Assembly (NCBI GenBank): GCA_025917655.1
Contig: CP084614.1
Coordinates: 434,001 to 498,000, forward strand
Source of the DNA: Chlorella sorokiniana
Taxonomy: Eukaryota > Chlorophyta > Trebouxiophyceae > Chlorellales > Chlorellaceae
Reading direction: 5' to 3'
DNA length: 64,000 nucleotides
Part shown: in pieces, positions 38,085 through 49,557 of the stretch
Numbering within the stretch: position 1 is the stretch's first letter
Layout: each line of letters begins with the position of its first letter
The notes under the pieces: generated by a model
Told to the model about the DNA's origin: nothing
What the model saw: only the letters and a program-made list of their open reading frames with translations
Databases searched by the model: none
Made by a program: the position numbers and the translations under genes

Positions 38085-39567
38085 GATGGCCTGCTATGCT
38101 GCGTCCGGCTGCACAATTCGCAGGGAAAAGCACGGACTTGCTGGTCCCTGCAAGTAGCGTAAAAGGACGCGACGGAGGTCAACACGCGGCCGGCGTCCAG
38201 CTGCTGGCGGCCTTGGCGGAGCCTGCCGGCGAGGCCCAGCCCCAAGTTTCGTGATATCAGACCATGGGCAGCTGCGCTCAGAATCCCGTGTGCTCCTTGC
38301 CGCGACCGGGTTGGGGGTTGCGCTCCGATCTCACCGGCCGCAGAGTGGGCGTTGCCCGACAGTTTCTCAGGGGAGCTGGATGGCCCAAACAAAGACGTCG
38401 GGTTGCTCAAAGCCCTGTTGGTTTGGCACCGAGGGCCGGGAGGCTACCGCAGGCTGGCGCTCGTATTCGCCTGCCGCAACACCTCAGAAGATAACAGGAT
38501 TCAGACCGCTACTAGCGGCAGGTCGCAGCCCGAGTTGCGGTGCATACGGGGCCGAGTGTGTTGCTATTGCGGCGCGTGTTTTGCCTCTCGATGCCAAGCA
38601 ACGTTGAAAACAGGTGCCAGGATGCGAAGAGGGGGCATACCCCATGGCGCCTTCGGCACACAGCACACAGCATGGTGAAGCACGCGAGGTTGTTGCACCG
38701 ATACTCTGAAGTCAATGCCGGCATCACAGGAGCCAGGAAGCCGCTGGGGTGTCCGCAACCCTCGCTCAATTCGCAGCTGAGAGCCACCGCCAACAGGCCC
38801 ATGGATTGACGGCAGCAACAACAAGAAAGGGATGGTCAGCCTGACACCCCTGTCGATGCCCTGCTTTATTCTAAAGCATGCTTGCCACTGATCTTTGCTC
38901 TAGAGTTGTGGCCTGCGCAATACGCCATAGCAACTTGAGGGTGGCCTCGTCAGCCAAGACCTCTGAAGCGCGTGTCACAGCAGAGATGCCCCTTTACTGA
39001 AGTCGGCTCAGGAGCGGACCCAACATGATTGAAATCTTGCCTGATTAGTTTTGTTGTTCATGTCGAGGCACGACACCCTACTATCTTACATGACAACAGT
39101 CTTCTTGCATTCTGCATACATTGTCAATGAGGTGACCAACAGCACCGACAACAGTGCAACATTGACACTGTGATCTAGGTCAGGTGCGTGCCTTTGGATT
39201 AGAAGTGACAAGGCAGATGTAAGATGTCCAAGTAGGCAGCTGTGCAACAACACAGGGCTGCAGTGGAGCATCATATGCTGAGTGGCAAGGGGCCTTCACA
39301 GGCGCCAGGTAGCCTGGGTGCAAGAACAACGGGGAGCACATGGCTGGACAAGGGCGGCAACAAAGGTACAGCAAAGAAAGATACAGGTGAACAAATGAAG
39401 ACATGGTTATGAAGCGAACAACATACAGAAGTACGATATAAACATCAGGCGGCTATGTGTCACAAACACGCGAGAGCTGTCAACGGGCACGACGAGCGAC
39501 GCCGCTGGAGTCAGCAACTGGTCCGCAACAATTGAGCGGGTGACAGGTGCAGCCCCTGCAGAGCCAC
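38085..39567. other. Unassigned 1.5 kb upstream of the MAP kinase
   Basis: This stretch should hold the MAPK promoter and the 3' UTR of the thioredoxin-like gene. From about 38860 to 39420 the base composition is clearly richer in A+T than the flanks. No transposon ends, terminal repeats or conserved protein were seen. Confidence 0.4.
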
Positions 39568-40673
39568 CTATCGTCGAGCGCTGGGCGCGTGCTGGGCTAG
39601 CAGCCGCCACAGCGTGTGCCGGAACTTGCGGTGCTCAGAGCGCAACATGCTCTGCACCTGGCCCCTGCTGCCTGCCAGCGTGCGGCTGTCCGCCAGGCTG
39701 GTGGAGCACAGCAACGCGCCCTGCATGGAACAGCGGCGGCAGAAGATTAACGGTTGGGCGGTGCTGGGCTCTCAAGCGCTGCTACACCGCAAGCTATGCC
39801 CCAATGCAGCAGCCGCGACCCTCGGGTTAATGTATACGCTGCATGTATATACTGCAGCGTTCCCCCCGCCCCCTTTGGCATGTCCCCACCCCTGCCCCTC
39901 CCCGCCTTTGGTGGGATACGGTCGATGGGACACTCCCCTCCTTCCAGGCGCTTGAATAACTGCCCCTCCTGCCCTGCGGTTGTGTCACTTCTGCCCACAC
40001 TTCCGCTTCCCCTGCTGCCCGGCCTCACGTCGACGAAGAACAGGAAGCGCGGCGCAGTCTTCATGCGGTACCACCGCGCCACGTCGGAGGGCCAGTCCCA
40101 TGCGTCCAGCATGTCGTGGCGCAGGAAAACGACACGCGCGCGCTGCTGTCGCGACTCGCGGCACACGACCTCCAACTCGCGCAGCACCTCCTTGCAGATT
40201 CCGCAGCTCCTGGCGAGGGTGGGGCGAGGAGGAGGAAGTGTGATTGTGTGGTGGTGGTGATGTGTCAGTGGTTGGAGCGCAGGGGATAGATGGCATGGCC
40301 TGGCAAGCACATCGCGGCAAAGGAATGATCAGCGCACGAGATGTGCGTGGACAGGATCAATTGCGGCACAGCGGCAGCAGCGCGGCAGTGGGAGCTGGCG
40401 CATCGTGCTCATGCATGCCATTGCCAAGCTGAGCAGCTGTCGGGGTGGGCTGTTGGCCAGCCCACAACCTATTAAGCAGCAGCACCTGGAGTAAACTGTG
40501 AGCACTACCAGCTGCCCCGCAGCTGCCTCCAGCAACGCATCCAAGTGATGCTGGCCAGCCACCTCAATCACGCCGCCCTGTGCCAACACAGAGGGCACCG
40601 CCGCAAGCAGCTCCTCCTGCTCCTGCTGCCGCTGCCACTGCAGCTCCATGTGGTGCCTGCAGCGCGGTGCCAT
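39568..40673 (-). CDS. Thioredoxin-like protein with CGIC active site
   Basis: Three exons (40486-40673, 40029-40209, 39568-39720) sum to 174 codons with matching phases and no frame change. The thioredoxin fold is recognisable: a leading strand and helix (GVIEVAGQHHLDALLEAA), the central strand QLVVLTVYS, the active site SCGICKEVL, the strand RARVVFLRHD and the loop MKTAPRFLFFVD, where the cis-Pro is expected. The C-terminal exon ends with VQSMLRSEHRKFRHTLWRLL. The active site has CGIC in place of the usual CGPC, and no Trp before it, as in several plant thioredoxin-like proteins. It is probably a thiol oxidoreductase or a redox-sensing adaptor. No transit peptide is evident from this ATG; an upstream exon is possible. 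Confidence 0.75.
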
Positions 40674-41275
40674 GGTGCAAGGGAAATCGCGCCAGCTTGC
40701 GGCATGCTGCCTGCCAGCTGCCAGCTCAACGAGCGCAGCTGACAGCAGAGCGCTGGCGCTGGCGGGGGCGGGCCACAGTCAGCTGCGTGGCAGCGTCGCA
40801 GCTTGCATAAAAAGCCATCGGGACACACCTCCTGTCTATCTGGAAAGCTGTTGGGCGCAGCAGCTGGCCTCTATGTACGCGGCGTCCTACGAGTTGTTGA
40901 ACCTGCACCTGTCTGCCAGTCTGGCGACACCAGGCGCGTTGTTCAGGTCGTGCTGGACATGCATGACCGACCATAACGCGGTCAGCCAGGCGTTTCTGCA
41001 AATTGAACAGGAGGTCGGTGACCCAGATCACGGTCGCTGCTCGCGAACAGTTTAGATCGGCAAGATCGAGAAACAGTGCTGGAGGCTCACGTTTTCGTCA
41101 TGTGCCGGTGGAATGCAGCGGTACACCTGACAGGACATACCACCGCTGAAATCAGTTCGAACCCGATGCGACTGCTAGGCATATTGTTGGTCACTTGTAA
41201 CGTGATGAGATCCAAACCCGGACTCTAACCGAAAGCCGGTCGGGCTTAAAAGGACCAGCGGCATCTCGCGCCCCA
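40674..41275. promoter_or_regulatory. Divergent intergenic region
   Basis: About 600 bases separate the thioredoxin-like gene (-) from the SYLF gene (+). A TTAAAAGG stretch near 41247, about 30 bases before the SYLF ATG, is TATA-like. No other element is recognised. Confidence 0.35.
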
Positions 41276-44200
41276 ATGCCCTCCACGCAACGCTCTCTGG
41301 TCCGCCTGCAGCAGCTTTTCCAGGTCGCAGACGCAGAGGCTGCGGGGTCGGAGGCCGCGGGCCCATGCCCTAGCCCGTCGCCGCCGTGCGGCGGCTCCCT
41401 GCACGGCGGATCGCAGGCCAGTGGCTCGCAGCATGGCGGCACGCTGGCCCTGTCCTCGCTGGCTGCGTCGCAGCAGGGCACGACCCTGGGCCGCAGGCAG
41501 CTGACCAAGTCCAAGACGTTTGCGGCAGGCAGCACGCAGCTACCGCGCACCTCCAGCCGAGTGGACCCTGGCTTGGCACGCACCAGCTTTACAAGGCAGG
41601 CCAGCTTGGACCGCCAGCGCCCGCCGGAGCAACCCCCACGGCCCATCTTGCAGTACAACGGGCGCCTGCACACGCTGCTGCTCCAGCGATGCGCCGAAGC
41701 GACGCAAGTGCTGGAGCGGGTGCAGCGGCCGGTGGCGGCGCCCGAGGGCGGCGGCGAGCGCAGGCCGCCGCTGTCAAAGCCCGCCCTACGCATTGCAGTG
41801 GTGGGCATGGGGATGCGGTTCGCGCCGCAGGCAGCAGCCAGATCAGTCAGCAGGCCCTCACGCCTTCCGTTTCCGATTTTTTTTTTTTTTTTAGCTCGCT
41901 GTCAGCTGCTGAACCCACGTCCTGCTTCCTGCGCAGGGTCTGGCCTTCGTGGTGCAGCAGAAGTTTGGGCTGTTGGGCGGCGTCAATTGGGGCCGCGGCT
42001 GCATCTTTGCACGCCTCGCCGACGGTTCCTGGTCCCCCCATGTTTCCTGCGCTTGCGCCACGCCTCCCTCGGCCTCACCTTTGGTATGCGCCGCATCAGC
42101 AGCTGCTACGTGCTGCAGGCGAGCGGGGGCTGGGTGGTGCGAGGGAACCGCTCCAAGGGTGGGCCGCTGGGTTGCGTCGCGCCGAGCAGCGGTGCGCACC
42201 GGGCGGGCTGCCCGCCTGTCCCGACCCCGCCCGCCGCCTCGCCTCCCGCTGGCCACGGCCGCCCCGCAGAGCCAGGAGCAGGTGGACGCCTTTGCTCGCA
42301 GCAAGAGCGACTGCGGCTTCGACGCCGCCGTCTCGCAGGATGCTGACCCCTTTGACCGCGATGCCCCGAGGGGGGTCACCCTCCTCAGGTGAGCCGCGGC
42401 CGGCCGCCGCTGACAGGCCGCCATCTGTGCGCGCCGTTCACGCGCTGCTCTTGCTGTGGAACCTGTCTGGCCCAGGGTCACAGGGACTCTGATTCTACCC
42501 CCAACCCACCCCCAAAAGAAAGAAGAAACAGAAAAGACATGCGCAAGCACCTGGCTGCGCAGCCGGCCAGCCCGTTCCGGGGCCAGGCCGCACATCCTAG
42601 CCTGCCTGCCCTGTTGAGTGCCGACGTGCCGCTGCTGTCTCTGCCCCCTGGCCCCGCCTGCGCCTCGCAGGCACCCGGAGGGCGTGCAGCGGGGCAGGGG
42701 CGCCGCCCTACTGCGCGATGGTGTCCGACGGCGCCATCTGGGACCTCTCTGTGCGGGGTGGGGCTGCTGCAGGGGTGGCACCGGCGCCTGTGGGGGCCGT
42801 CCGGCACTCGATTTGGCTATGACAGCTGCGGGAGGCACTTTGTCGGTGCCCCTGCCAGCCTCAACCTGCAGCTCGCTCCACGCTTCCTTTGTTGCCGGCC
42901 CTGCCTCTTCCATATCCCCTTTGCTGCATCAGCACTTGCACCCCTCCCTGCTCTGATGCGGTCCCGTCCGCCCTCCACCCACACGCCTCCATCCCATGCC
43001 CCCGCTTGCGGGCCCCCTCTCCCCCATCCACACACACAGCTGGCTACGTGCGTATCGATCAGCGGCTCAACTCGCAGCTGTACGGCGACGGCGCCGCGCC
43101 CGCTGAAATTCTGAGGGGGCGTGGCTCTCCCCGCAGAGTTCCAGCCGCTGCTGGAGTCGGTGGAGGCGGCGGCCATGGGGGCCGAGGTGGGGCGAGGCTG
43201 CGCTTGTGGGCTGTGGGCTGTGGGCTGCGCCGCACGCTGCAACCTGCTGGGGAACCGCCGAGCTGCTCCTTGCACTGGGCGTGCCCCCAGTTTCTGACGG
43301 CCATTGGCCCCCCCTCCCCCTTCCCCTCTTTGTTGGAGCAGATGGTGCGCCGCGCGCCCAACAGGTACCAGCTGGTGCGGCAGGCGTCGCTGGCGGCGGG
43401 GCTGCTGCGCGAGGCGCCCCCGCCCTTCCTGACCTGCACCCCACGACCAACTTCATCCTCATGGTCAAGTGAGGCCCTGCCTTGGCCTTCCTTCCTGCGT
43501 TTTTCGACTCGTTTTCCTGAGCGCTGACCAACGCCAGAATGGACGGCCCTCTGCCGCCGCACTGTGGGCCCCCGGTGGCCCCCTCACCCCCAAAACAACC
43601 CCTCCTGTAGCCCCCTCACCCCCAAAACAACTCTCTGCCTGCATCCGTCGGTTGTCTTGGGCTTTGTGGCAGGGGCTGGAGCCATGATGCACAAACGGTA
43701 TGCCCCCCTGCAGCAATGAGCATCTGGTTTCTTGCACACCTCTGCTGCACCGCCCTGCAGGTCGGGCATGTACCGCAGCAGCAGCGGCAGCCAACCGCGG
43801 GAGGCGCAGACGCTGGGCGCGCTGGAACGCACCTTCACGCTTGGAGAGGAGCGGGAGCGGGAACGGGGACGGGAGCGGGAGTGGTCGCGCAGCGGCAGCG
43901 TGCGCAGCGGCGGCACCGCCGGCCCCAGCACGCAGCGCAGCTCCCTCACCGCCTGCTCGCTGCCAGCCAGCCCCAACACCACACTGATGGCGCCGGGCGT
44001 GGCGGCGCCGCCGGCCTGCTGGCTGCCTCACTGCGGCGCAGCTCTGGCAGCGGCGACAGGCTGGGCAGCTGCAACGGCACCGCGCCCGCCCCCTCCTCTG
44101 GCCTCGCTGACGCCGGTACGCTCTCCGAGTCCTCTGGCGGCGGCGGCCTGTTTGGCGGCGCCGGGTTCAAGCTTTTTGGTGAGGTGGAAGTCGAGTTTGA

Positions 44201-44300
44201 GGAGCAGCACACGTATGAGCAGCAGGAGGAGGAGGAAGAGCGGGAGGCGCAGCTCTCGTCGGAGCCGGCGGCGGCGCAGCTGCCACCGGCAGGGGCGTAG
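41276..44300 (+). CDS. SYLF (Ysc84-type) lipid/actin-binding domain protein
   Basis: The N-terminal 170 residues are low complexity (Ser/Gln/Pro-rich), ending in a helix (LHTLLLQRCAEATQVLERVQ). The SYLF core follows over several exons: GLAFVVQQKFGLLGGVNWGRG, FARLADGSWS, LGLTFGMRRISSCYVLQ, then SQEQVDAFARSK, MVSDGAIWDLSVR and YVRIDQRLNSQLYG with its ILRG. SYLF domains bind phosphoinositides and, in Ysc84/SH3YL1, actin; they act in endocytosis and membrane remodelling. The C-terminal part holds an Arg/Glu stretch (EERERERGREREW) and a Glu-rich end (EQQEEEEEREAQL). The join YVLQ|SQEQ seems to use a GC donor at 42119. The frame changes at a C run near 42037 and at least twice later. Which membrane it acts on is unknown. 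Confidence 0.75.
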
Positions 44301-45151
44301 CGCTTGCCAGGTGGCCTGCTGCGGCGCTGCCGCTACCCTCCCATCCCTCCCTCGTGCAAGCCAATGTTTGCCTCACAGCCCCACTGTCCCCTGCACCGCC
44401 TCCCGTCAACGCGCTCGCATACATCACACATCCGTCGCTGCACCGGTCTGGCGCCGACGCTTCCGCAGTTTTCCGGGCCCCATTGTTGGTTTTCCTCCTG
44501 CATTGGCTTCCTTTGACCAGAAGCATCCCCTAGATCTGTTTCCAATCTCCCGCCTGCCCTGTATGATTGCCGCCGAGCTTCTGGGGCGTGCGTGATGTCC
44601 ACTCTCCACTCTCGGCGCTCCTCGATCCTTCTCGAGCTGACCGGTCCAAACTGCTCTGTTCCCCACCTGGCCACCTTCTCTCTCACCCGGCCGCCATTCT
44701 TCACCAGCCCGACGCATGCCGCTGTACTGCCTGTCCTTTTCATGGCCTGCGGCCCCATGCCGCGATGCGGCAATCCTGCCTGGACACCTTCCTCCTACTG
44801 CCCTCTCCGGCACTGTCTCGGCCCTTGAGACACATCCCGCTCAACCCTCACTCCAACCAGCGCCTGTGTGCACTTGCTGCGCTGCCTTGCCACCTTGCTG
44901 ACCGAACTTGCAACAGAGCTGAGCTCGCAATGGCAGTACATGAATCAATCATTGATCCAGGATAGATGGTGAATGAATGCTTCAGGGAACAGGGGAGAAG
45001 CCGGCGCGGAGGCAGGGCCGTCGCTGTATGAAACGAATGTCAGTGAAAACATTGCTGTGTGATCGGTTGGGCCAAAGCTGGCTGCCCCCAGAGGCGGGAC
45101 CAAGCGGCCAAGCAGCTGGCTAGAGTTGCTTATGGGCGCGCCCAGGCGTCA
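44301..45151. other. Intergenic region between convergent SYLF and plastid-protein genes
   Basis: Both neighbours end here, so the 851 bases should be two 3' UTRs. The + strand is pyrimidine-rich to about 44900. No gene, RNA or repeat is recognised. Confidence 0.4.
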
Positions 45152-46466
45152 TCACGAGGTCTGGGACACCACGTAGGCCGTGGCCCCCAGCATCAGCAGC
45201 ACCGTTGCCAGCAGGAAGGGCAGCGCGGGCACGGAGGCGGCGGTGGCGGAGCGGTCCTTGGCCACAAACCCCTTGTCGGTGTACTCGCCCTTCACATCCA
45301 CCCAGTCCTTCCAGTAGTCTGCAGCGGCGCCCGAGGGTGCCAGAAGGGGGTGTGCATGTGGGTGTATGTTGAGTGGTTTATCGATGGTGTCGGTGGTGGT
45401 GGATGGGTAAGAAGGGGGGGTCATGCAGGGCAGAAGCGTGCCGCTCATATTCCAGGGCTGCCGCACGCGCTGGCTGCTGAGGCTGCCTGCCCCGTGGGCC
45501 ACACAGCTTGCAAGCGAGCTCAGGTTGGGGGCAGGGCTCCACCCCAAGCAGAACCCCGAGCAAAGCAACCGCTGCCCCCAGCCTGATGCCCTCAGCCCGC
45601 CCCCCCCGCAGCTCACCCTTGGCAGTGCCGCCGACGCGGCGGCGCAGCGCAGCGTACTGCTCGCGGGACATCTTGCCGCTGGCGTCCCGCCGGCCGTACT
45701 TGGCCTCGTACAGCAGCTCGGCGTCGGACTTGGACCGCACCTGGACGGCAGGTGGATGCATGGATGGGTAACAACATGAGTTCGGTGCCGGCAATCGTGG
45801 TGGTGGGGAAAGAGCCAGTCAGTTCAGCCCAGACGCTCTGAGAAGCGCTGGAGAGGTGTCAGAAGGGTGCAGGTTGGTGTCAACGTGTGGCGGGGCCAGC
45901 TTGAGCATCGTGTTGGTGCCCTGCTGTGCTGCCACAGCTGTTATGGCTGCCTGCAACCCAGGCCTACCTCCGCAAAGTCAAGGGCGCTCACAGCCTTGCT
46001 GAAGAAGCTCTGGCGCTGCCTGCGAGTCAGCACGCATGACACCATAGGTGTGCGACCGAGAAGAGATGGCGATGGTCAGCATTGCACCAGGCAGCCGGAC
46101 ATGCAAGCAGTGCATGCCAGCCGCTCACTCATATGCCGCCGCCTTGTCGACCGTCTTGCTGCTGCTCCTCTGCTTGGCGGGCTGCTGCTTGGGGGCGGCG
46201 GGGCTGCTGCTGCGACCAAACAGGCCGCGCTTGGATGGGCGTGGTGCCTCCTCAACGACGGCAGCTGAGGGTGTGCGGCCAAAGAAGCCGCGCTTTGGCG
46301 GCGCTGGCGGTGCCTCCTCGACGACCACCGCTGAGGACTTGCGGCCGAAGATGGCCTGAGGGGCTGCCGCGTGGACAGAAGCGCGAGAGGTGCTGCGATG
46401 GCGCTGCTGCGGCAGGCCAGCCCCACGAAGGGCGGTGCTCTGCGTTGCGAGGACGGTCTGCTGCAT
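45152..46466 (-). CDS. Probable plastid one-pass membrane protein with N-terminal repeats
   Basis: Four exons (46129-46466, 45968-46019, 45617-45740, 45152-45318) sum to 227 codons with matching phases and no frame change. The N-terminus (MQQTVLATQSTALRGAGLPQ, then Ser/Arg/Ala-rich) resembles a chloroplast transit peptide. Three short repeats follow, each an FGR-S/T box and, in two of them, a VVEEAP box (IFGRKSSAVVVEEAP, FFGRTPSAAVVEEAP, LFGRSSSPAAP). A conserved-looking soluble part (SKSDAELLYEAKYGRRDASG, REQYAALRRRVGGTAKDYWK) precedes one transmembrane span near the C-terminus (LPFLLATVLLMLGATAYVV). No named family is recognised. It is likely a thylakoid or envelope protein with its bulk on one side; this is inference. 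Confidence 0.7.
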
Positions 46467-46633
46467 GGCGTCCCTGACTGCCCGTCCGGTCTTCTCGAAA
46501 TGAATTTCAATACGTCACAAGCCAATGCTGTGGTGGAGACGCGTTCCGTGTGGCTTCATTGCCAACTTGCAAGGGGACGCAGTACAAGAGGCGGATGCGA
46601 GGACTCTCAGGTGCGAGGAGCGCATGGAGGCAA

Positions 46634-48861
46634 TCAAAAGATGATGTCTGGGTCCGCCGTCATTTCGGTCAGCACGTTGGCCGACTTGTTTTGGTTTGCT
46701 GCCGCTGTCGCCGCCGACGCCGCCGCCGCCGCAGCTGCTGCGCCGCCGCGCGTCGCCTCCAGCGCCTCGGCCGCCTCGGCGTGCTTCTTCTTGTTGCTCT
46801 GCACCTTCTTCAGTCGGAAGAACTCCTCGCGCTCCAGCTCATCCAGCTCTCCCTGCAGCCAGGCAAAACAGACAGCCAGGCACCGTTCAACAACTATCAC
46901 GATCACACCCCACTGACCCGATGGTCGCTGCAGCGCCACCCGAGTCTGTGTGCCTCTGAGGCCCGCCGCGCCCAGCACCCACCTTGATGTAGGCGATGGT
47001 GTTCTCCAGCCTGGGCTTGACAACATGCTCCAGCGCATTCACGCGGCGGTTGGTCGTCTTGATGGCCTCGTCCAGCGTCAGGAAGGCGGTCTGCGGGGGA
47101 GGGCACAGGGGAGGGCCCACAGCACACCGTGAGGAGGGCGCCTGCGCAGGGCCCACAGCGCAGCGTGGCAAAGGCGGATTGAGGAGGGCCCACAGCGCCG
47201 CGCAGCGCAGCCCGGGCCTTCAGGGGAAACGTCAGCTGGTTAGCTGGGGAAGACCAAGCGCAGCGCAGCGCAGCCCAGGCGTTTAAGGGAAGGCGAGCTA
47301 GACTGCTTCGCTGTTGCAGTTGCCTCGCCGTTGCAACAATGGAGCTGGTCTGGACCCGGGTACAGAATCTGCTCCATGCCAGCCCCGCTCCGAGTGGCCC
47401 CTCCCCGCGGCTGGCCCCACCTGCAGCGAGGCCAGCTCGACCAGCAAGTCCACCGCGCTCATGAACGACTTCCTGCAAGTAAATGAAAGAAAGGGTTGGC
47501 AGAGGCGAGCAGGTTAGTCAGGCGGAGGTGTGTAGGCAAGGCAGCGCGGGCTTCTGGCAGCTTGGCAGCCGGCCCAAGGTGGGCAGCGCACAAGAAAGAC
47601 AGCAGGGCAGCGGGGCCTGCGGCTGGGCGGCGCACCGACACTCTTGTATCTGCTTGCCGCCGCTGCCCAGGCCGATGAGTCCCAGCTTGCTGTCCTGCCC
47701 CTCCTTCAGGCTCTCAAACTTGGGCAGCTTCACGCCGGCGACATTGTCCTGGCTGGCCCGCACCTTCACCGATGCCTGCGACGACACAGCACCGCAGAAC
47801 CGCTTGGTGGGCTGCCTCTCCTGCTTTGGCGGCGCAGGCGGCAGCCAGCGACGCGGCAGGGGCAAGGGAAGCCCAAGCACGCAAGCCAGGCAACTGCCAC
47901 AAATCTCTCCCCGCCTCCAGGCCTGCCCGCGCTGCCTGCCCCGAACTGTGCTAAGGCCTCGGCACACCTGATCCACCGAATCAAACACGGTGTGCTTGAA
48001 GTCGCCCGATGCGTACTTGGCCTGCAAGGGCAGCAAGGCGGCGGCCCGACGCAGCAGGGATCGGGCACTCGCGCAAGCAGTGGCGCCGTGAAGCGGCAGA
48101 AGCTGAGCGGCACGGCGGGCTGGCGAGCCTTTGCGGGGACCCAGCGCTTGCTGGTGCTGGTGGGGGAGATTTGGGGCGCCCTTGCTGCGGAGCCGTGCTC
48201 TTTCCAACTCCGCTCCCGAAAACAGCCAAACACGTGTGTGAACAGCAGCAGAAGAAGGTTCCCCCCCCCCAACCCACCCACCCACCTGTGCCAGGGAGAA
48301 GAAGGAGGCCTTCATCACCCGCCCCATCTCCTCCTTCGTCTCCACGATCTTCTTCAGGATCAGGCGGAAGCGCATGTTGAGCGCGTCCGCCTTCTTCTTG
48401 AGTAGCGAGTGGCCTGCGGGCGATTTAAGGGAAGTGGGAGCAGCGGTCAGAGCAACGCGCCCCAACACACCATTCCTTCAAAAAAAAAACCTGTTGCCTT
48501 GAAGGATACCTTCCCTGCAGCAACGCATACAAAATGCAGGGATAGCGTGCCGCAACACAGAAGCACAGATGGAGTACAGGGCTTCAAGAGGAGTGGGGCG
48601 CGAGCAGCCGTGCTCACCCTTGGTGGCGCCTGCCAACCGCGCTTTCATCACCGCCAGCACCGACACCGTCGGTGTGACGGTATACCTGCATGGTTCATGA
48701 AACGTTACGCTCAGAAGCGCACCACGATCTGGCAGGCAGCCCGCAGCTAAACGCCTGCTCGCTGGGTTGACCGCCGAGCCCTGCCGGCACACAGAACCCT
48801 GCCGCTGCGCCTGCTCTTCCGCGTCCTTCTGAAGCAGCGCTCGCCTGTTCTGGGTGCTCAT
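46634..48861 (-). CDS. V-type H+-ATPase subunit D
   Basis: Eight exons (48845-48861, 48618-48685, 48286-48413, 47968-48021, 47636-47775, 47421-47472, 46983-47090, 46634-46852) sum to 262 codons with no frame change. Family landmarks are PTVSVLAVMKARLAGATKG, HSLLKKKADAL, NVAGVKLPKFE, ELASLQTAFLTLDEAIKTTN, RRVNALEHVVKPRLENTIAY, GELDELEREEFFRLKK and the C-terminal DPDIIF. Subunit D is the central rotor shaft of the V1 sector; it transmits ATP-driven rotation for proton pumping into vacuoles and other acidic compartments. The length is normal. An Ala-rich stretch near the C-terminus is a local expansion. The first intron (48686-48844) appears to be GC-AG: it joins MSTQNR to YTVTPTVSV, as homology requires. 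Confidence 0.95.
47190..47285. repeat. GCGCA-type simple repeats in a V-ATPase D intron
   Basis: Two blocks of GCGCAGCGCAGC units lie in the intron between 47091 and 47420. A similar run occurs at about 16741-16767 in the zinc GTPase gene. They are non-coding. Confidence 0.7.
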
Positions 48862-49557
48862 GGTGGCTGCCGAGCTCGGCTGCCGCTTGCAGCGGGCTGG
48901 GCACTCTGCTCACGGCGCCTGCTTGATACCCACTGATCTGTGACACAGGATATCCCGGGGGCAGGTGCAAGACTCGATCAGATCAATTAGTGACTTAACC
49001 CTGCGCTGCGGGCCCTTGAGAGCAGCTCGGCAGCCCTGCTGGGAGCTAGGTTTACTGGGGCCGGGCTAGAACGGGTTGTTAGCCAGGTTTCGGGCGCTCT
49101 CAACACATGTGTATTTATTTCATTGAGCATAGAGTGGCATTGAGGCTCCTTCTTCCTGCGCAGCAGTACGCACGAAGAGTACTGTGGCCCTTTCTGCACA
49201 GCATCGCGGCATCGCATAACAAAAGCCAATTGGATCGATCGCGCCATGTCTTAGAGCCGGCCCGTGCTCGCCCTGTTTGTGCGCCTTGTTTTAATCGAAG
49301 GCAGCCGGGAGCAGCAGGCTTGTATGACGGGCCAGTCGTGTCTCAAACTTCCAAAACATTCGTACGCGTAACGGTCTCCCTCAGCGGCCACCATCGAGCC
49401 ACCCCACACAAGTTTCAGCTGCTTCCGGCGTTCCGCCGGCGTGCTGAGAGCCAGATCTTGCAGCTGCACACCAGTGAACGGGCTGGCAGCCGCCAGTTGA
49501 TCGGCTCGGGCCTGCAGCTAGCCCGCTCTCAAACACCGTCCACCTCGGCCCGCCGCT
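48862..49557. promoter_or_regulatory. Divergent intergenic region
   Basis: About 700 bases separate V-ATPase D (-) from the NUP160-like gene (+) and should hold both promoters. The central part is less GC-rich than the genes. No element is recognised. Confidence 0.35.

Noticed and set aside
38860-39420. A+T-richer patch that might be a mobile element
   Set aside because: No terminal repeats, target-site duplications or transposase/reverse-transcriptase motifs were seen.
41150-41180. GTTCGAACCC, similar to a tRNA T-loop
   Set aside because: No matching acceptor, D or anticodon stems could be folded around it by eye.
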